Assembly: GCA_944336625.1 (NCBI GenBank)
Contig: CALVLF010000037.1
Span: forward strand, 1 to 45,359
Reading direction: 5' to 3'
Source: an uncultured Clostridia bacterium
GTDB lineage: Bacteria > Bacillota > Clostridia > Christensenellales > CAG-138
DNA: 45,359 nt
The notes under the pieces were generated by a model, which was not told where the DNA came from, did not search any database, and saw nothing but the letters and a program-made list of their open reading frames with translations. Shown here one piece after another: positions 1 to 7,660 of the stretch (positions within the stretch are counted from its first letter, which is position 1; every line of letters begins with the position of its first letter). Both the position numbers and the translations under genes were made by a program.

Positions 1-438
1 CAGTGGTTCACTGCCCCCGCAGAAGCGGTGGACGGCCTTTACTTCCCGGGCTACACCGAGGCGGACGCCAACCCGGACCTGGGGGACAGCTGCATCACGG
101 AAACCGCCGGCATCGGCGGATTCTGCATGGCGGCGGCCCCGGCCATCGTCCAGTTCGTGGGCGGCAAGGTCCAGGACGCCATCAATTACTCCCTGGAGAT
201 GTACGAAATCACCACCGGCGAAGGCTCCGCGTACCGGATCCCTGCTCTGGATTTCCGGGGCAGCGCCACGGGCATCGACCTGCTGAAGGTGATGGAGACC
301 GGCATCCGGCCCATCATCAATACGGGCATCGCCCATAAGGACTATGGCGTAGGCCAGATTGGCGCCGGCTTGGTACGGCCGCCGGCTGCCTGCTTCACCC
401 AGGCCCTGGAGGCCTGCGCAAAGGCTTGGCTGGAATAG
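1..438 (+). CDS. DUF1116 (AllG/YlbE-like) protein, 3' part
   Basis: The window opens inside this gene, in frame from base 1; 145 residues and a TAG stop are visible. The segment reads GLYFPGYTEADANPDLGDS, then TETAGIGGF and a PAIVQFVGG stretch, which I recognise as the conserved C-terminus of DUF1116 proteins. In Escherichia coli the DUF1116 protein YlbE (AllG) works with FdrA (AllF) and YlbF (AllH, DUF2877) as an oxamate carbamoyltransferase in anaerobic allantoin breakdown. A DUF2877 gene lies about 6 kb downstream on the same strand, which supports the same role here. An FdrA-like gene would be expected upstream, outside the window. Family assignment is firm; the exact substrate is inferred. 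Confidence 0.8.
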   Translation, partial: QWFTAPAEAVDGLYFPGYTEADANPDLGDSCITETAGIGGFCMAAAPAIVQFVGGKVQDAINYSLEMYEITTGEGSAYRIPALDFRGSATGIDLLKVMETGIRPIINTGIAHKDYGVGQIGAGLVRPPAACFTQALEACAKAWLE

Positions 439-466
439 CTGCCCTTTAAACCGATTCATTCCCCCC

Positions 467-487
467 ACCCGGCCATTGGGGCCGGGT
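467..487 (+). other. GC-rich hairpin between DUF1116 and cyclase genes
   Basis: ACCCGGCC (467-474) and GGCCGGGT (480-487) form a perfect 8-bp stem with a 5-base loop. No T-run follows, so it is more likely an intercistronic mRNA structure than a true terminator. The rest of the 137-base gap holds nothing else I recognise except the ribosome binding site of the next gene. Confidence 0.4.
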
Positions 488-575
488 AGGGTTCCGGGGA
501 ACTGCCCTGGCATCATTTTCGCCGCGGGTTCGCTGCGGCCACATACATACATACTACCGTAAGGAGGTTTCGCAA

Positions 576-1376
576 ATGAGCAAATGGTCTGATATTAAAA
601 TGTACGAACTCTCCATCCCCATTGGCATTAATACGCCCCCCTGGCCCACCTATGAGCCCTTGCAGATGAAATTCTTCAAGCGGCTGGCGCCCAACGGGGC
701 CAACGGCCAGCTGATGACCCACTCCAACCACGTGGGCACCCATTTGGATGGCCCCCTGCACTTTGACACCGCAGGCCGGGATATAGCTTCCCTGGAGCTG
801 ACCAAGCTATGCGCCCCCGGCGTGGTAGTAGACCTTTCCGACCAGGCCATGGACTGGGGCATTTACACCCCGGAAGATATCGAAAAGCGGGTAGAGGTAA
901 AGGAAGGCGACATCCTGATCATCAACACCGGCTACCATAAGTATGGCTGGGATAGCCCCGAGGCGGATGAGCGCCGCTACATGCTGCGCCACCCCGGCCC
1001 CTGCCTGGACTTCATCCGCTGGGTACGGGAAAAGAAGCTGCGCTGGATCGGCGTGGACTGCGGCTCTGCGGACCACCCCATGAATACCAAGATACGCGAT
1101 TGGGAGCCCATGGAGGCCAAGAAGTGCGATGCCGTATTCCAAGAGCGTTATGGCAAGGGCCTCAACGAAATCTATCCCTGGCCGGATCACTACCAGGCCA
1201 TGCATATCGAGCTGTTCTGCCAGCCCTATGAGGCCATCCATGCCGAGTGCCTGGGCGGCCAGATCGACGAGCTCTCCAATAAGCGTGTCGTTATCGGCTG
1301 CTTCCCCTGGAAGCTGGTGGACGGCGAAAGCTGCATCACCAGAATTGTGGCCTTCGACGGCTTTGAAGACGTGTAA
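576..1376 (+). CDS. Cyclase-family (kynurenine formamidase-like) metal hydrolase
   Basis: A 266-residue protein starting at the ATG that follows a strong AAGGAGG box. It carries the cyclase-family (PF04199) metal motif HVGTHLDGPLH, with His52, His56, Asp58 and His62, and the EGDILIINTG strand typical of the fold. Members are Mn/Zn amidohydrolases such as kynurenine formamidase and isatin hydrolase that open N-acyl or cyclic amide bonds. It sits between an AllG-like gene and a molybdenum hydroxylase, so a ring-opening or deamidation step on a hydroxylated N-heterocycle is plausible, but the substrate cannot be read from sequence. No signal peptide is visible, so it is probably cytoplasmic. A strong terminator lies about 130 bases downstream. 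Confidence 0.85.
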   Translation: MSKWSDIKMYELSIPIGINTPPWPTYEPLQMKFFKRLAPNGANGQLMTHSNHVGTHLDGPLHFDTAGRDIASLELTKLCAPGVVVDLSDQAMDWGIYTPEDIEKRVEVKEGDILIINTGYHKYGWDSPEADERRYMLRHPGPCLDFIRWVREKKLRWIGVDCGSADHPMNTKIRDWEPMEAKKCDAVFQERYGKGLNEIYPWPDHYQAMHIELFCQPYEAIHAECLGGQIDELSNKRVVIGCFPWKLVDGESCITRIVAFDGFEDV

Positions 1377-1383
1377 TTTTATG

Positions 1384-1401
1384 GGACGGCAATTGCCGTC
1401 C
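1384..1401 (+). other. 18-bp perfect palindrome after cyclase gene
   Basis: GGACGGCAATTGCCGTCC is self-complementary and begins 8 bases after the stop codon. A loose T-run appears about 10 bases later, so it may be a weak terminator or a 3' stabilising hairpin upstream of the stronger terminator at 1509. Confidence 0.45.
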
Positions 1402-1508
1402 TTCGCTGTTTTTCAATAAGTATCACGACTTATCAACTTGTAACGAGGTGGACAGGTGTGCTATATGAGATCCAAGCCTTTTTTATCAGCATACGATCCC
1501 ATACCTTT

Positions 1509-1544
1509 AGGGGACGGCGCACCGCCGCCCCTCGTTATTTTTTT
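1509..1544 (+). terminator. Rho-independent terminator
   Basis: A GGGG-A-CGGCG arm pairs with CGCCG-CCCC (one bulged A, 3-base loop) and is followed after CTCG by TTATTTTTTT. It closes the DUF1116/cyclase transcription unit. Confidence 0.8.
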
Positions 1545-2211
1545 ACAAGAATTACGAATTTGTTAGGCTCGGGGTTACGATAGGGGCGGAGCAGATAGAA
1601 GCATTATTCTAGGCCATTATCCTGGCCATTATTGCAGCGTGCGCATAGTATGAAATATGAAAAAGGAAGGCCTATTAAATAGCCTGCGGCGGGTTTGCCC
1701 TGGCCTACTTCGTCCCTATAGCAGGAGACGGTGGGCGGCGCCGTCCCATCGAAAATACGATATAATCCAGGCTGGGAAGGAAAGCGGGATCCGCCTGCTA
1801 CCCTTGGTGGAGCAAGACGCGGCGATGGCCCGGGCGCTGGAGCGGGCGGCTGGCCAAGAGGCCCAGGCATATTTGAAGCAGATGCGGCAGGCATTTTGAA
1901 GCCATTGGCAGCAGCGAGCCGGAACATGCATTTCCAGCCGTTAAACGAAATTTACGCCCTGGCCCATTATTTCGTTTTAGCCGGGCGGCAACCAGAACAG
2001 ATTGTAAAACAGACGGAGCTGGCAGACGTGGAAGGTTTATGCATAAACATAAGCGGGCCTGCCAGCCCTTGGCCCGGCGGCTGAGCCGGGCGGGATCAAC
2101 TAAGTTTCAGGCGGCGTGCCGGCAGGGTTCACCTGAGGCACCTGACAGCACCCAGGACCGGGCGGGGCGCGGCGGCGCCGCTCCAGCCACAAATCAGGAG
2201 GAGGAGGACGT
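1545..2211. other. 667-base gap, no intact gene; possible gene remnant
   Basis: No frame gives a convincing full-length protein. Short coding-like stretches occur in two frames around 1770-2060, for example LLPLVEQDAAMARALERA in one and a stretch beginning LNEIYALAHYFVLAGRQ in another, as if one gene had frameshifted and decayed. I could not assign a family. The ribosome binding site of the following FAD-subunit gene (an AGGAGGAGGAGG run) ends the gap; I found no convincing promoter for that operon. Confidence 0.3.
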
Positions 2212-3045
2212 ATGAGAGCATTTTAGTATTTTGCGCCTGGGACCGTAGGGGAGGCGGCAAAATTCCTTCGTGAAAGCAAGGGGAAGGCCGTGGTCCTCAA
2301 CGGCGGTACAGATGTGGTGATCCAGCTGCGCGACCGGCTGATCAACCCGGAATACGTGGTGGACATCAAACGCATCCCAGGATTGGACGAACTGCGCTTT
2401 TCCAAGGAAGAGGGCCTGCACATCGGCGCTTGCGTGAATATGAACCGATTGGGAGGGGACGAAAACGTGCGCACATATTATCCCTTCCTGGCCAACGCCG
2501 CCCTGTCGGTAGGCTCTAAGCAGGTGCGCAACCGGGCCACCTGCGCCGGCAACCTGATCAACGCTTCCCCCCTGGCGGATACTTCCACGCCGCTGTTGTG
2601 CCTGGAGGCGGTGCTGGAGGTGGAAGGCCCGGATGGCAAGCGGGAGATCCCCATCAACGAGTTTTTTGTATTCGTGCGCAAGACCACCCTGCAAAAGGAT
2701 GAGATCGTTACCGGGATCCGGGTGCCCTATTACGAGGGCGCGGAGGGTATCTTCACCAAGGTATCCCGGCGGAACAAGGTGGACCTTTCCACCGTGTGCA
2801 GCACGGTGATGAAGTATGCGGGCCAATACCGGGCGGCCTTCGGCTCCGTGGCGCCGACCCCCCGGCGGCTACCCAAGACGGAGGCCTGCCTGAACGAAGG
2901 ACCCCTGGATGATGCGCGGATCGACCGGGCGGTGGAGCTGGCCCTCAGCGAGGTATCCCCCATCGATGACGTGCGGGCAAGCAAGCAGTACAGGTTGGAC
3001 GTGGTGGCCATGGCCCTGCGCCGGGGTCTGGAAAGCTTGGGCTAA
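2212..3045 (+). pseudogene. Molybdenum hydroxylase FAD-binding subunit, interrupted by TAG at codon 5
   Basis: This is the medium, FAD-binding subunit of a xanthine dehydrogenase/CO dehydrogenase-type hydroxylase. It shows NGGTD, the dinucleotide-binding turn, and RNRATCAGNL with SPLADT, the second FAD contact. The natural start is the ATG at 2212, placed after an extended AGGAGG run. Codons then read M-R-A-F-stop-Y-F-A-P-G-T-V-G-E-A-A, with TAG at 2224-2226. The sequence on both sides of the stop reads as a normal N-terminus, so one base change from GAG, CAG or AAG would explain it. The only in-frame restart is the GTG at 2290, just before NGGTD, which would remove the first strand and helix of the FAD domain. 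The remaining frame is open to the TAA at 3043. Intact length would be 277 residues. TAG ends several neighbouring genes, so recoding is unlikely. Confidence 0.75.
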
Positions 3046-3058
3046 GGAGGGATACGAG

Positions 3059-3544
3059 ATGAAATATCATGTTCATTTTTACGTAAATGGCGATGCCTAT
3101 GATTTGGATGTGCCCGCCAACAAAACCATGCTGGATGTGTTGCGGGACGACTTGTTCCTTACCGGCACCAAGGAGGGCTGCGGTGCTGGCGAGTGCGGCG
3201 CATGCACGGTGATCGTGGACGATGTGCCCCTCAATGCCTGCCTGGTGCTGGCGCCGGAGCTAGACGGGGTGCATATCACTACGGTAGAAGGCCTTTCCGA
3301 CGGGCCTAAGCTCTCGCCGTTGCAGCAGAGCTTCATCAAGCACGGGGCCCTCCAGTGCGGGTTCTGCACGCCGGGCTTCCTTATGTCCGCCACGGCGCTG
3401 CTCAACGAAAACCCCCACCCCACCCGGGAGGAGATCATCGATAGCATCAGCGGGAACCTGTGCCGCTGTACGGGCTATAAGCGGATCGTAGAAGCCATTG
3501 AGGAGATCGCAGCCCGCGGCCAGACGGCTGAAACACAGGAATAG
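3059..3544 (+). CDS. Molybdenum hydroxylase 2Fe-2S subunit
   Basis: The small iron-sulfur subunit, 161 residues, of a xanthine dehydrogenase-family enzyme; it passes electrons from the molybdenum site to FAD. All eight cluster ligands are present. Cys41, Cys46, Cys49 and Cys61 (CGAGECGAC...C) form the plant-type ferredoxin site. Cys100, Cys103, Cys135 and Cys137 (CGFC...CRC) form the second, helical 2Fe-2S domain. The length is normal. The start is the ATG 14 bases after the FAD-subunit stop, with the AAGGAGG box overlapping that stop, so the two are translationally close. The next gene, the Mo subunit, follows 16 bases later. An intact small subunit beside an interrupted FAD subunit is notable. 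Confidence 0.92.
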   Translation: MKYHVHFYVNGDAYDLDVPANKTMLDVLRDDLFLTGTKEGCGAGECGACTVIVDDVPLNACLVLAPELDGVHITTVEGLSDGPKLSPLQQSFIKHGALQCGFCTPGFLMSATALLNENPHPTREEIIDSISGNLCRCTGYKRIVEAIEEIAARGQTAETQE

Positions 3545-3560
3545 AAAGGAGGCGCCCCAT

Positions 3561-5873
3561 ATGAAATATGTAGGCCAAAGCATAGAGCGTGTGGACGCGA
3601 TCCGCAAGGTAACCGGGCAGGCGCAGTATGTGGGCGACTTCCATATGCCCCGCATGCTGTACGCCCAGGTAAAGCGGAGCCCGTACCCCCATGCCAAGAT
3701 CATCAGCATCGACGTATCCAAAGCTGAAAAGCTCCCGGGCGTGCGGGCTGTGATCACTGGCGAATGCTATACCAAGCGTTGCGGCCTGTACCTGGAGGAT
3801 AAAAACTTCCTGGCTAACAAGACGGTAAAATATCAGGGCGAGGCTGTGGCTGCCGTTGCCGCAGAAACGGCTGAAATCGCCCAGGAAGCCTGCGATTTGA
3901 TCGAGGTGGTATATGAGGAGCTGCCGGCGGTTACCAACGCCATAGACGGCATGAAGCCCGATGCGCCCCTGATCCATCCCGATCTGCATACCTATAAAGT
4001 AGCGCCCATTTTTTTCCCCAAACCCCACACAAATATCTCCCACCACTATAAATTGCGCAAAGGAGATGTTGACAAAGCCTTCCAGGAATGCGATTATGTA
4101 GCGGAACATACGTATTACATTCCCCATGTACAGCACGTTCCCCTGGAACCCCATGTAGCCATTGCGCAATATGAATACGATGGGAAGCTGACCGTTTGGG
4201 CCAGCACCCAGTCCCCTTACGCGGTGCGGCAAGCCCTGAGCGTAGCCTTTGAGATCCCTCTGAACAAACTGCGGGTTATTTCACCTTACGTGGGCGGCGG
4301 CTTCGGCTCCAAGGCAGGCACCACCATCGAGGGTATCATCATCCCGCTGGCCATGCGCTGCAAGGGCCGGCCGGTGAAGCTCCAATACAGCCGCGAGGAC
4401 GAATTCCAGAATTCCTACGTGCGCCAGGGCCTCCATTGCAAGATCAAGACCGGCGTAAAGAAGGATGGCCGCATCCACGCGGTAAAGAACGAATTTGTCT
4501 GGGACGGCGGCGCGTATACGGAATACGGCGTCAACATCGTAAAGGCGGGCGGCTTCGCCTCTGCGGGCCCCTACAACATCGACAACGTATGGACGGATAG
4601 CTACTGCGTATATACCAACCATCCTGTGGGCGGCCCCTATCGTGGCTTCGGCATGTGCGAGATCCACTTTGCCATCGAGCAGAACATCGATATCGTGGCC
4701 AAGGAGATCGGTATGGACCCGGTGGAGATGCGGCGGATCAACGGCCTGCGGGTAGGGGATAAAACCTGCATGGGCGAGACTATGGTGGTATCCGGTTACC
4801 ATGAGTGCCTGGAGGAGGTAATCAAGGATATCGGCTACGGGGAAAAGAGCGAGAGCACCAACCCCCGGAAGGTACGGGGTAAGGGCATCGCAGCTGGATG
4901 GAAATCCCCCTCCATGCCTACTAACGCGGGCTCTGCGGCCATTATCCGGATGAACGAAGACGGCACCTTCTTCCTGATGACCAGCGGCCAGGAGATTGGC
5001 CAAGGCTCGGATACGGCCCTGACCCAGATCGCCGCCGAAACCTTGGATGTGGACCCCAAGCTGATCACCATCCGCACCGGCGATACGGACCACACCCCCT
5101 ATGAATGGCAGACCGTGGCCAGCCGTACCACCTACTGCGCGGGCAACGCGGTGAAGCTGGCCTGCGAGGACCTGAAGAAAAAGATTCTGGAGCTGGCCCA
5201 GATCAAGCTGGGAGCCTATAAGCGGGATTTGGAATTCAAAGATGGGTACGTGGTGCATAAGATCTACACCGACCGGAAGGTTCCCCTGTCGGAATTCGCC
5301 CTGGGCCTGGCCTTTGACGATGGCTCCGGCGTAGGCGGCCCCGCCATCGGCGTAGGCACCTTCACCCTGGAGAACAACATCAATTACGATAAGGAAACCG
5401 GCATCGGCGAACACCCTGTGGCATTCTGGACCATCGGCGTCAACGGCGCGGAGGTAGAGGTGGATCTGGACACTGGCGAAGTGAAGGTGCTCAGGATGGT
5501 ATCCTGTTTCGACGCAGGTAAGGTCATCAACCCGGAAACCTTCTGCGCCCAGTCTGAAGGCGCCATGGTGCAGGCCATGGGTACGGCCCTGTTTGAGGAA
5601 CTGATCCTCAAGAACGGCCATATCCTCAATAAAAACTTTGTAGACTACAAGATTCCCACGGCGGATGATATGCCAGAGCTGGACGTCAAATACATAGAGC
5701 ATGCGGAGCCCACTGGTCCATATGGGGCGCGGGGTGTGGGCGAGCCGCTTATGGTACCCGGCGCACCGGCTATTGCAAACGCGATTTACGACGCCATCGG
5801 CGTGCGATTCAACCGTATGCCAATTACGGCGGAAGAGGTGCTGAAGGCTCTAAAAGAAAAGGCGAATAAATAA
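3561..5873 (+). CDS. Molybdenum hydroxylase, molybdopterin-binding large subunit
   Basis: The 770-residue catalytic subunit of a xanthine dehydrogenase-family hydroxylase. The start is the ATG after AAAGGAGG. The N-terminal a/b-hammerhead domain (about residues 15-125) has the usual RVDAIRKVTGQAQYVGD opening. The Mo-cofactor domains show GGGFGSK, PYRGFG and the C-terminal GARGVGEP, whose Glu728 matches the catalytic base of the family. Such enzymes hydroxylate a carbon next to nitrogen in purines, nicotinate or other heterocycles, or aldehydes. The substrate pocket cannot be assigned from motifs. The adjacent purine/pyrimidine permease remnant and the AllG/AllH-like genes favour a purine- or ureide-related substrate (inference). 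The gene itself is intact. Confidence 0.9.
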   Translation: MKYVGQSIERVDAIRKVTGQAQYVGDFHMPRMLYAQVKRSPYPHAKIISIDVSKAEKLPGVRAVITGECYTKRCGLYLEDKNFLANKTVKYQGEAVAAVAAETAEIAQEACDLIEVVYEELPAVTNAIDGMKPDAPLIHPDLHTYKVAPIFFPKPHTNISHHYKLRKGDVDKAFQECDYVAEHTYYIPHVQHVPLEPHVAIAQYEYDGKLTVWASTQSPYAVRQALSVAFEIPLNKLRVISPYVGGGFGSKAGTTIEGIIIPLAMRCKGRPVKLQYSREDEFQNSYVRQGLHCKIKTGVKKDGRIHAVKNEFVWDGGAYTEYGVNIVKAGGFASAGPYNIDNVWTDSYCVYTNHPVGGPYRGFGMCEIHFAIEQNIDIVAKEIGMDPVEMRRINGLRVGDKTCMGETMVVSGYHECLEEVIKDIGYGEKSESTNPRKVRGKGIAAGWKSPSMPTNAGSAAIIRMNEDGTFFLMTSGQEIGQGSDTALTQIAAETLDVDPKLITIRTGDTDHTPYEWQTVASRTTYCAGNAVKLACEDLKKKILELAQIKLGAYKRDLEFKDGYVVHKIYTDRKVPLSEFALGLAFDDGSGVGGPAIGVGTFTLENNINYDKETGIGEHPVAFWTIGVNGAEVEVDLDTGEVKVLRMVSCFDAGKVINPETFCAQSEGAMVQAMGTALFEELILKNGHILNKNFVDYKIPTADDMPELDVKYIEHAEPTGPYGARGVGEPLMVPGAPAIANAIYDAIGVRFNRMPITAEEVLKALKEKANK

Positions 5874-5918
5874 CGCCGTCTATGGCGGGGCTACCTGCCT
5901 ACCGGCCCGCTCTAGGGC

Positions 5919-6247
5919 ATGCGCTCCCAAGGGCATCCGGATCGCGGCGAGCGTAGCGCTGGTATCCGCAGCCCCTGGTTTGCCGCGCTGGTGAACACCA
6001 CTCCCACCGCCATCATCGGCGCAGGGGGCGCGGTAGAAAATCAGGTTGACCTAGCCAAATCCCGCGAGCGGATCATGGCGGCGGTCATTCTGGCATCCGG
6101 TTTCAGCTCCTAGGGCGGTATTCAGCCGGCATCGTGCGCCAGCCCGGCTTGGCCACTCCTGCCCTACTGGACATCCTGCGCAACGCGATCCTGCCCGGCA
6201 AGGGCTACAAGTTCCAGGTAGGAGAGCCTGCGGAGGCGAAGGCGTAA
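5919..6247 (+). pseudogene. Remnant of NCS2-family uracil/xanthine permease C-terminus
   Basis: No intact frame exists, but pieces in two frames line up in order with the end of UraA/XanQ-type permeases. Frame 3 gives FAALVNTTPTAIIG, then VENQVDLAKSRERI and MAAVILASGFSS, a stop (6111-6113) and GGIQPA. Frame 2 then gives LATPALLDILRNAILPGKGY, followed by KFQVGEPAEAKA and a TAA at 6245. In intact relatives the first piece is followed by a membrane segment that is missing here, so there has been at least one deletion, one frameshift and one stop. These carriers import uracil, xanthine or urate by proton symport. Its position right after the molybdenum hydroxylase suggests the operon once imported its own substrate. 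Confidence 0.7.
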
Positions 6248-6393
6248 CTTTGTCCTTGTAGGGATCCCTTCAGCAAGTATTTGTAACGTATAACAGGGGA
6301 TGCGCCGCGCCGGGTTGGAGCGGCGCATCTTAGTTCGTGGGATTGGAAGATAGGGGCGCTGGCCTGTGCCCCAGGGGAAAGGAGGTTAGACAT

Positions 6394-7320
6394 ATGCCTA
6401 GCATCTGTATGGCAGGAACCGCTGCTGCCGCCATGCTGCAACAGAGGCCCATGGAAGGGCGGGTACATAGCGTATTCCGCCGGGTACTTAATATGGAAAT
6501 GCCGGCCGTGCCAGGTGCGGTGGATAACCTGTACAGTTTGGGCAGGCAGGATGTATCTCCGTCCCCCGCCATGCTGGTGACGGATTTAAAGCAACCGTTT
6601 TTCGGGGTATCTCCAGGGAATGTAATCCGGATCCGCCCGGATTTGATTGAGGTGGGGGAGTACCGCATCGCCATTCCAACGGACCTACCCCAGTGGCAGC
6701 AAGGCTCGCATATAGGCGATGCACGAGCGGATATGGAAACCCTGGAAGGGTACTTTTCCAACATTGCCGCCCTGCTGTTGCAGCGGGTGTCCTGGCCCCA
6801 GCCCAGCTCCTTGCTGCTGCTGGCGGGCCGGCAGCCCCGGCGGGATGACCCCTTTGGGAAAGCCTTCCAAACCGGGGTAGAAGCCCTGGAAGCATGGGGC
6901 TATGGGGCCCTGAAGGATCCCGCGCCCGCGCCCCCTGGGGAAGCGTCCGCCCGGCTGCTGGGCTTGGGCGCAGGGCTGACCCCTTCGGGGGATGACTACC
7001 TGTCCGGCGTATTGACCGGCCTTGGCCAGTTCTCTAGCGCGGCGGTCATGCTGGCAAGCCTGCGCAAAGCCGTAGGGGCCAACCTGGGCCGGACCAACCG
7101 GCTGAGCCAGCACTTTTTGGCCTATGCCCTGGCGGGCTATTGGGGCCGCCTGGAAGACCAGCTGATAGCCGCCTTATGGGCGGGGGACCGGCCGGAGTAT
7201 CTGCTGGCGGCGGAAGCCCTGGCTGCCTATGGCTCTTCCTCCGGCATGGATGAAATACTAGGCCTGCGCACTGGGTTGCGGCTGGGCGCGCTGGCTACCG
7301 GGGCGGGCCCGATTGCCTGA
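6394..7320 (+). CDS. DUF2877 (AllH/YlbF-like) protein
   Basis: A 308-residue protein. The start is the ATG with GGAAAGGAGGT 8 bases upstream; an upstream in-frame start lacks such a box. The signature LLGLGAGLTPSGDDYLSG (residues 188-205) and the early GRVHSVFRR are diagnostic of DUF2877. The E. coli member YlbF (AllH) is the third component, with FdrA and YlbE, of the oxamate carbamoyltransferase that makes carbamoyl phosphate for ATP synthesis. An AllG-like partner ends at 438, so the two subunits flank the cyclase and hydroxylase genes. The protein is probably cytoplasmic. A strong terminator follows about 175 bases after the stop. The family call is solid; activity on oxamate is inferred. 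Confidence 0.85.
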   Translation: MPSICMAGTAAAAMLQQRPMEGRVHSVFRRVLNMEMPAVPGAVDNLYSLGRQDVSPSPAMLVTDLKQPFFGVSPGNVIRIRPDLIEVGEYRIAIPTDLPQWQQGSHIGDARADMETLEGYFSNIAALLLQRVSWPQPSSLLLLAGRQPRRDDPFGKAFQTGVEALEAWGYGALKDPAPAPPGEASARLLGLGAGLTPSGDDYLSGVLTGLGQFSSAAVMLASLRKAVGANLGRTNRLSQHFLAYALAGYWGRLEDQLIAALWAGDRPEYLLAAEALAAYGSSSGMDEILGLRTGLRLGALATGAGPIA

Positions 7321-7492
7321 GATCTTAGCACAGGCTATGCATACAAGGAGAAGCATTTAAGAACCCTTTGACGGGGCAGAAGCTTGCTCGTATGCTTAAA
7401 CCAATAAAGCCTATAGTCGGGTGATTGTTTCGGACGAGCAGGGAAGGCCGTCCCATAGGCAGCGGCGGCGTGGAATCTAACAAGTGCAAAAA

Positions 7493-7534
7493 CGGAGGCG
7501 CAAATTTCCCAAGGGGGGAGTTTGCGCCTTTTTG
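7493..7534 (+). terminator. Rho-independent terminator (probably bidirectional)
   Basis: AGGCGCAAA (7496-7504) pairs perfectly with TTTGCGCCT (7521-7529), and a T-run follows to 7533. The stem is also followed by a T-rich run on the minus strand, so it may serve the converging amylase gene as well. Confidence 0.8.
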
Positions 7535-7660
7535 CATACCGTAAAACGGCATATTTAATTCTTTATATTATACCGCCGGGAATCTGTCGGGAAGAACGAA
7601 AAAATGCGGAAACCCAAGCGCACACTGCTTTGCGCCGCCTAAATCCCCGTAGCCAACTTC

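Noticed and set aside
2224..2226. TAG in the FAD subunit as a recoded sense codon
   Set aside because: TAG is used as the normal stop at 436-438, 3542-3544 and 24747-24749, and no second interrupted frame of this sort was found, so genetic-code change is unlikely.
4281..5702. A 473-codon minus-strand frame opposite the molybdenum subunit
   Set aside because: Shadow of the hydroxylase large subunit; no recognisable protein features.
7325..7552. A 75-codon minus-strand frame between the DUF2877 and amylase genes
   Set aside because: It crosses the terminator at 7493-7534 and has no recognisable domain.
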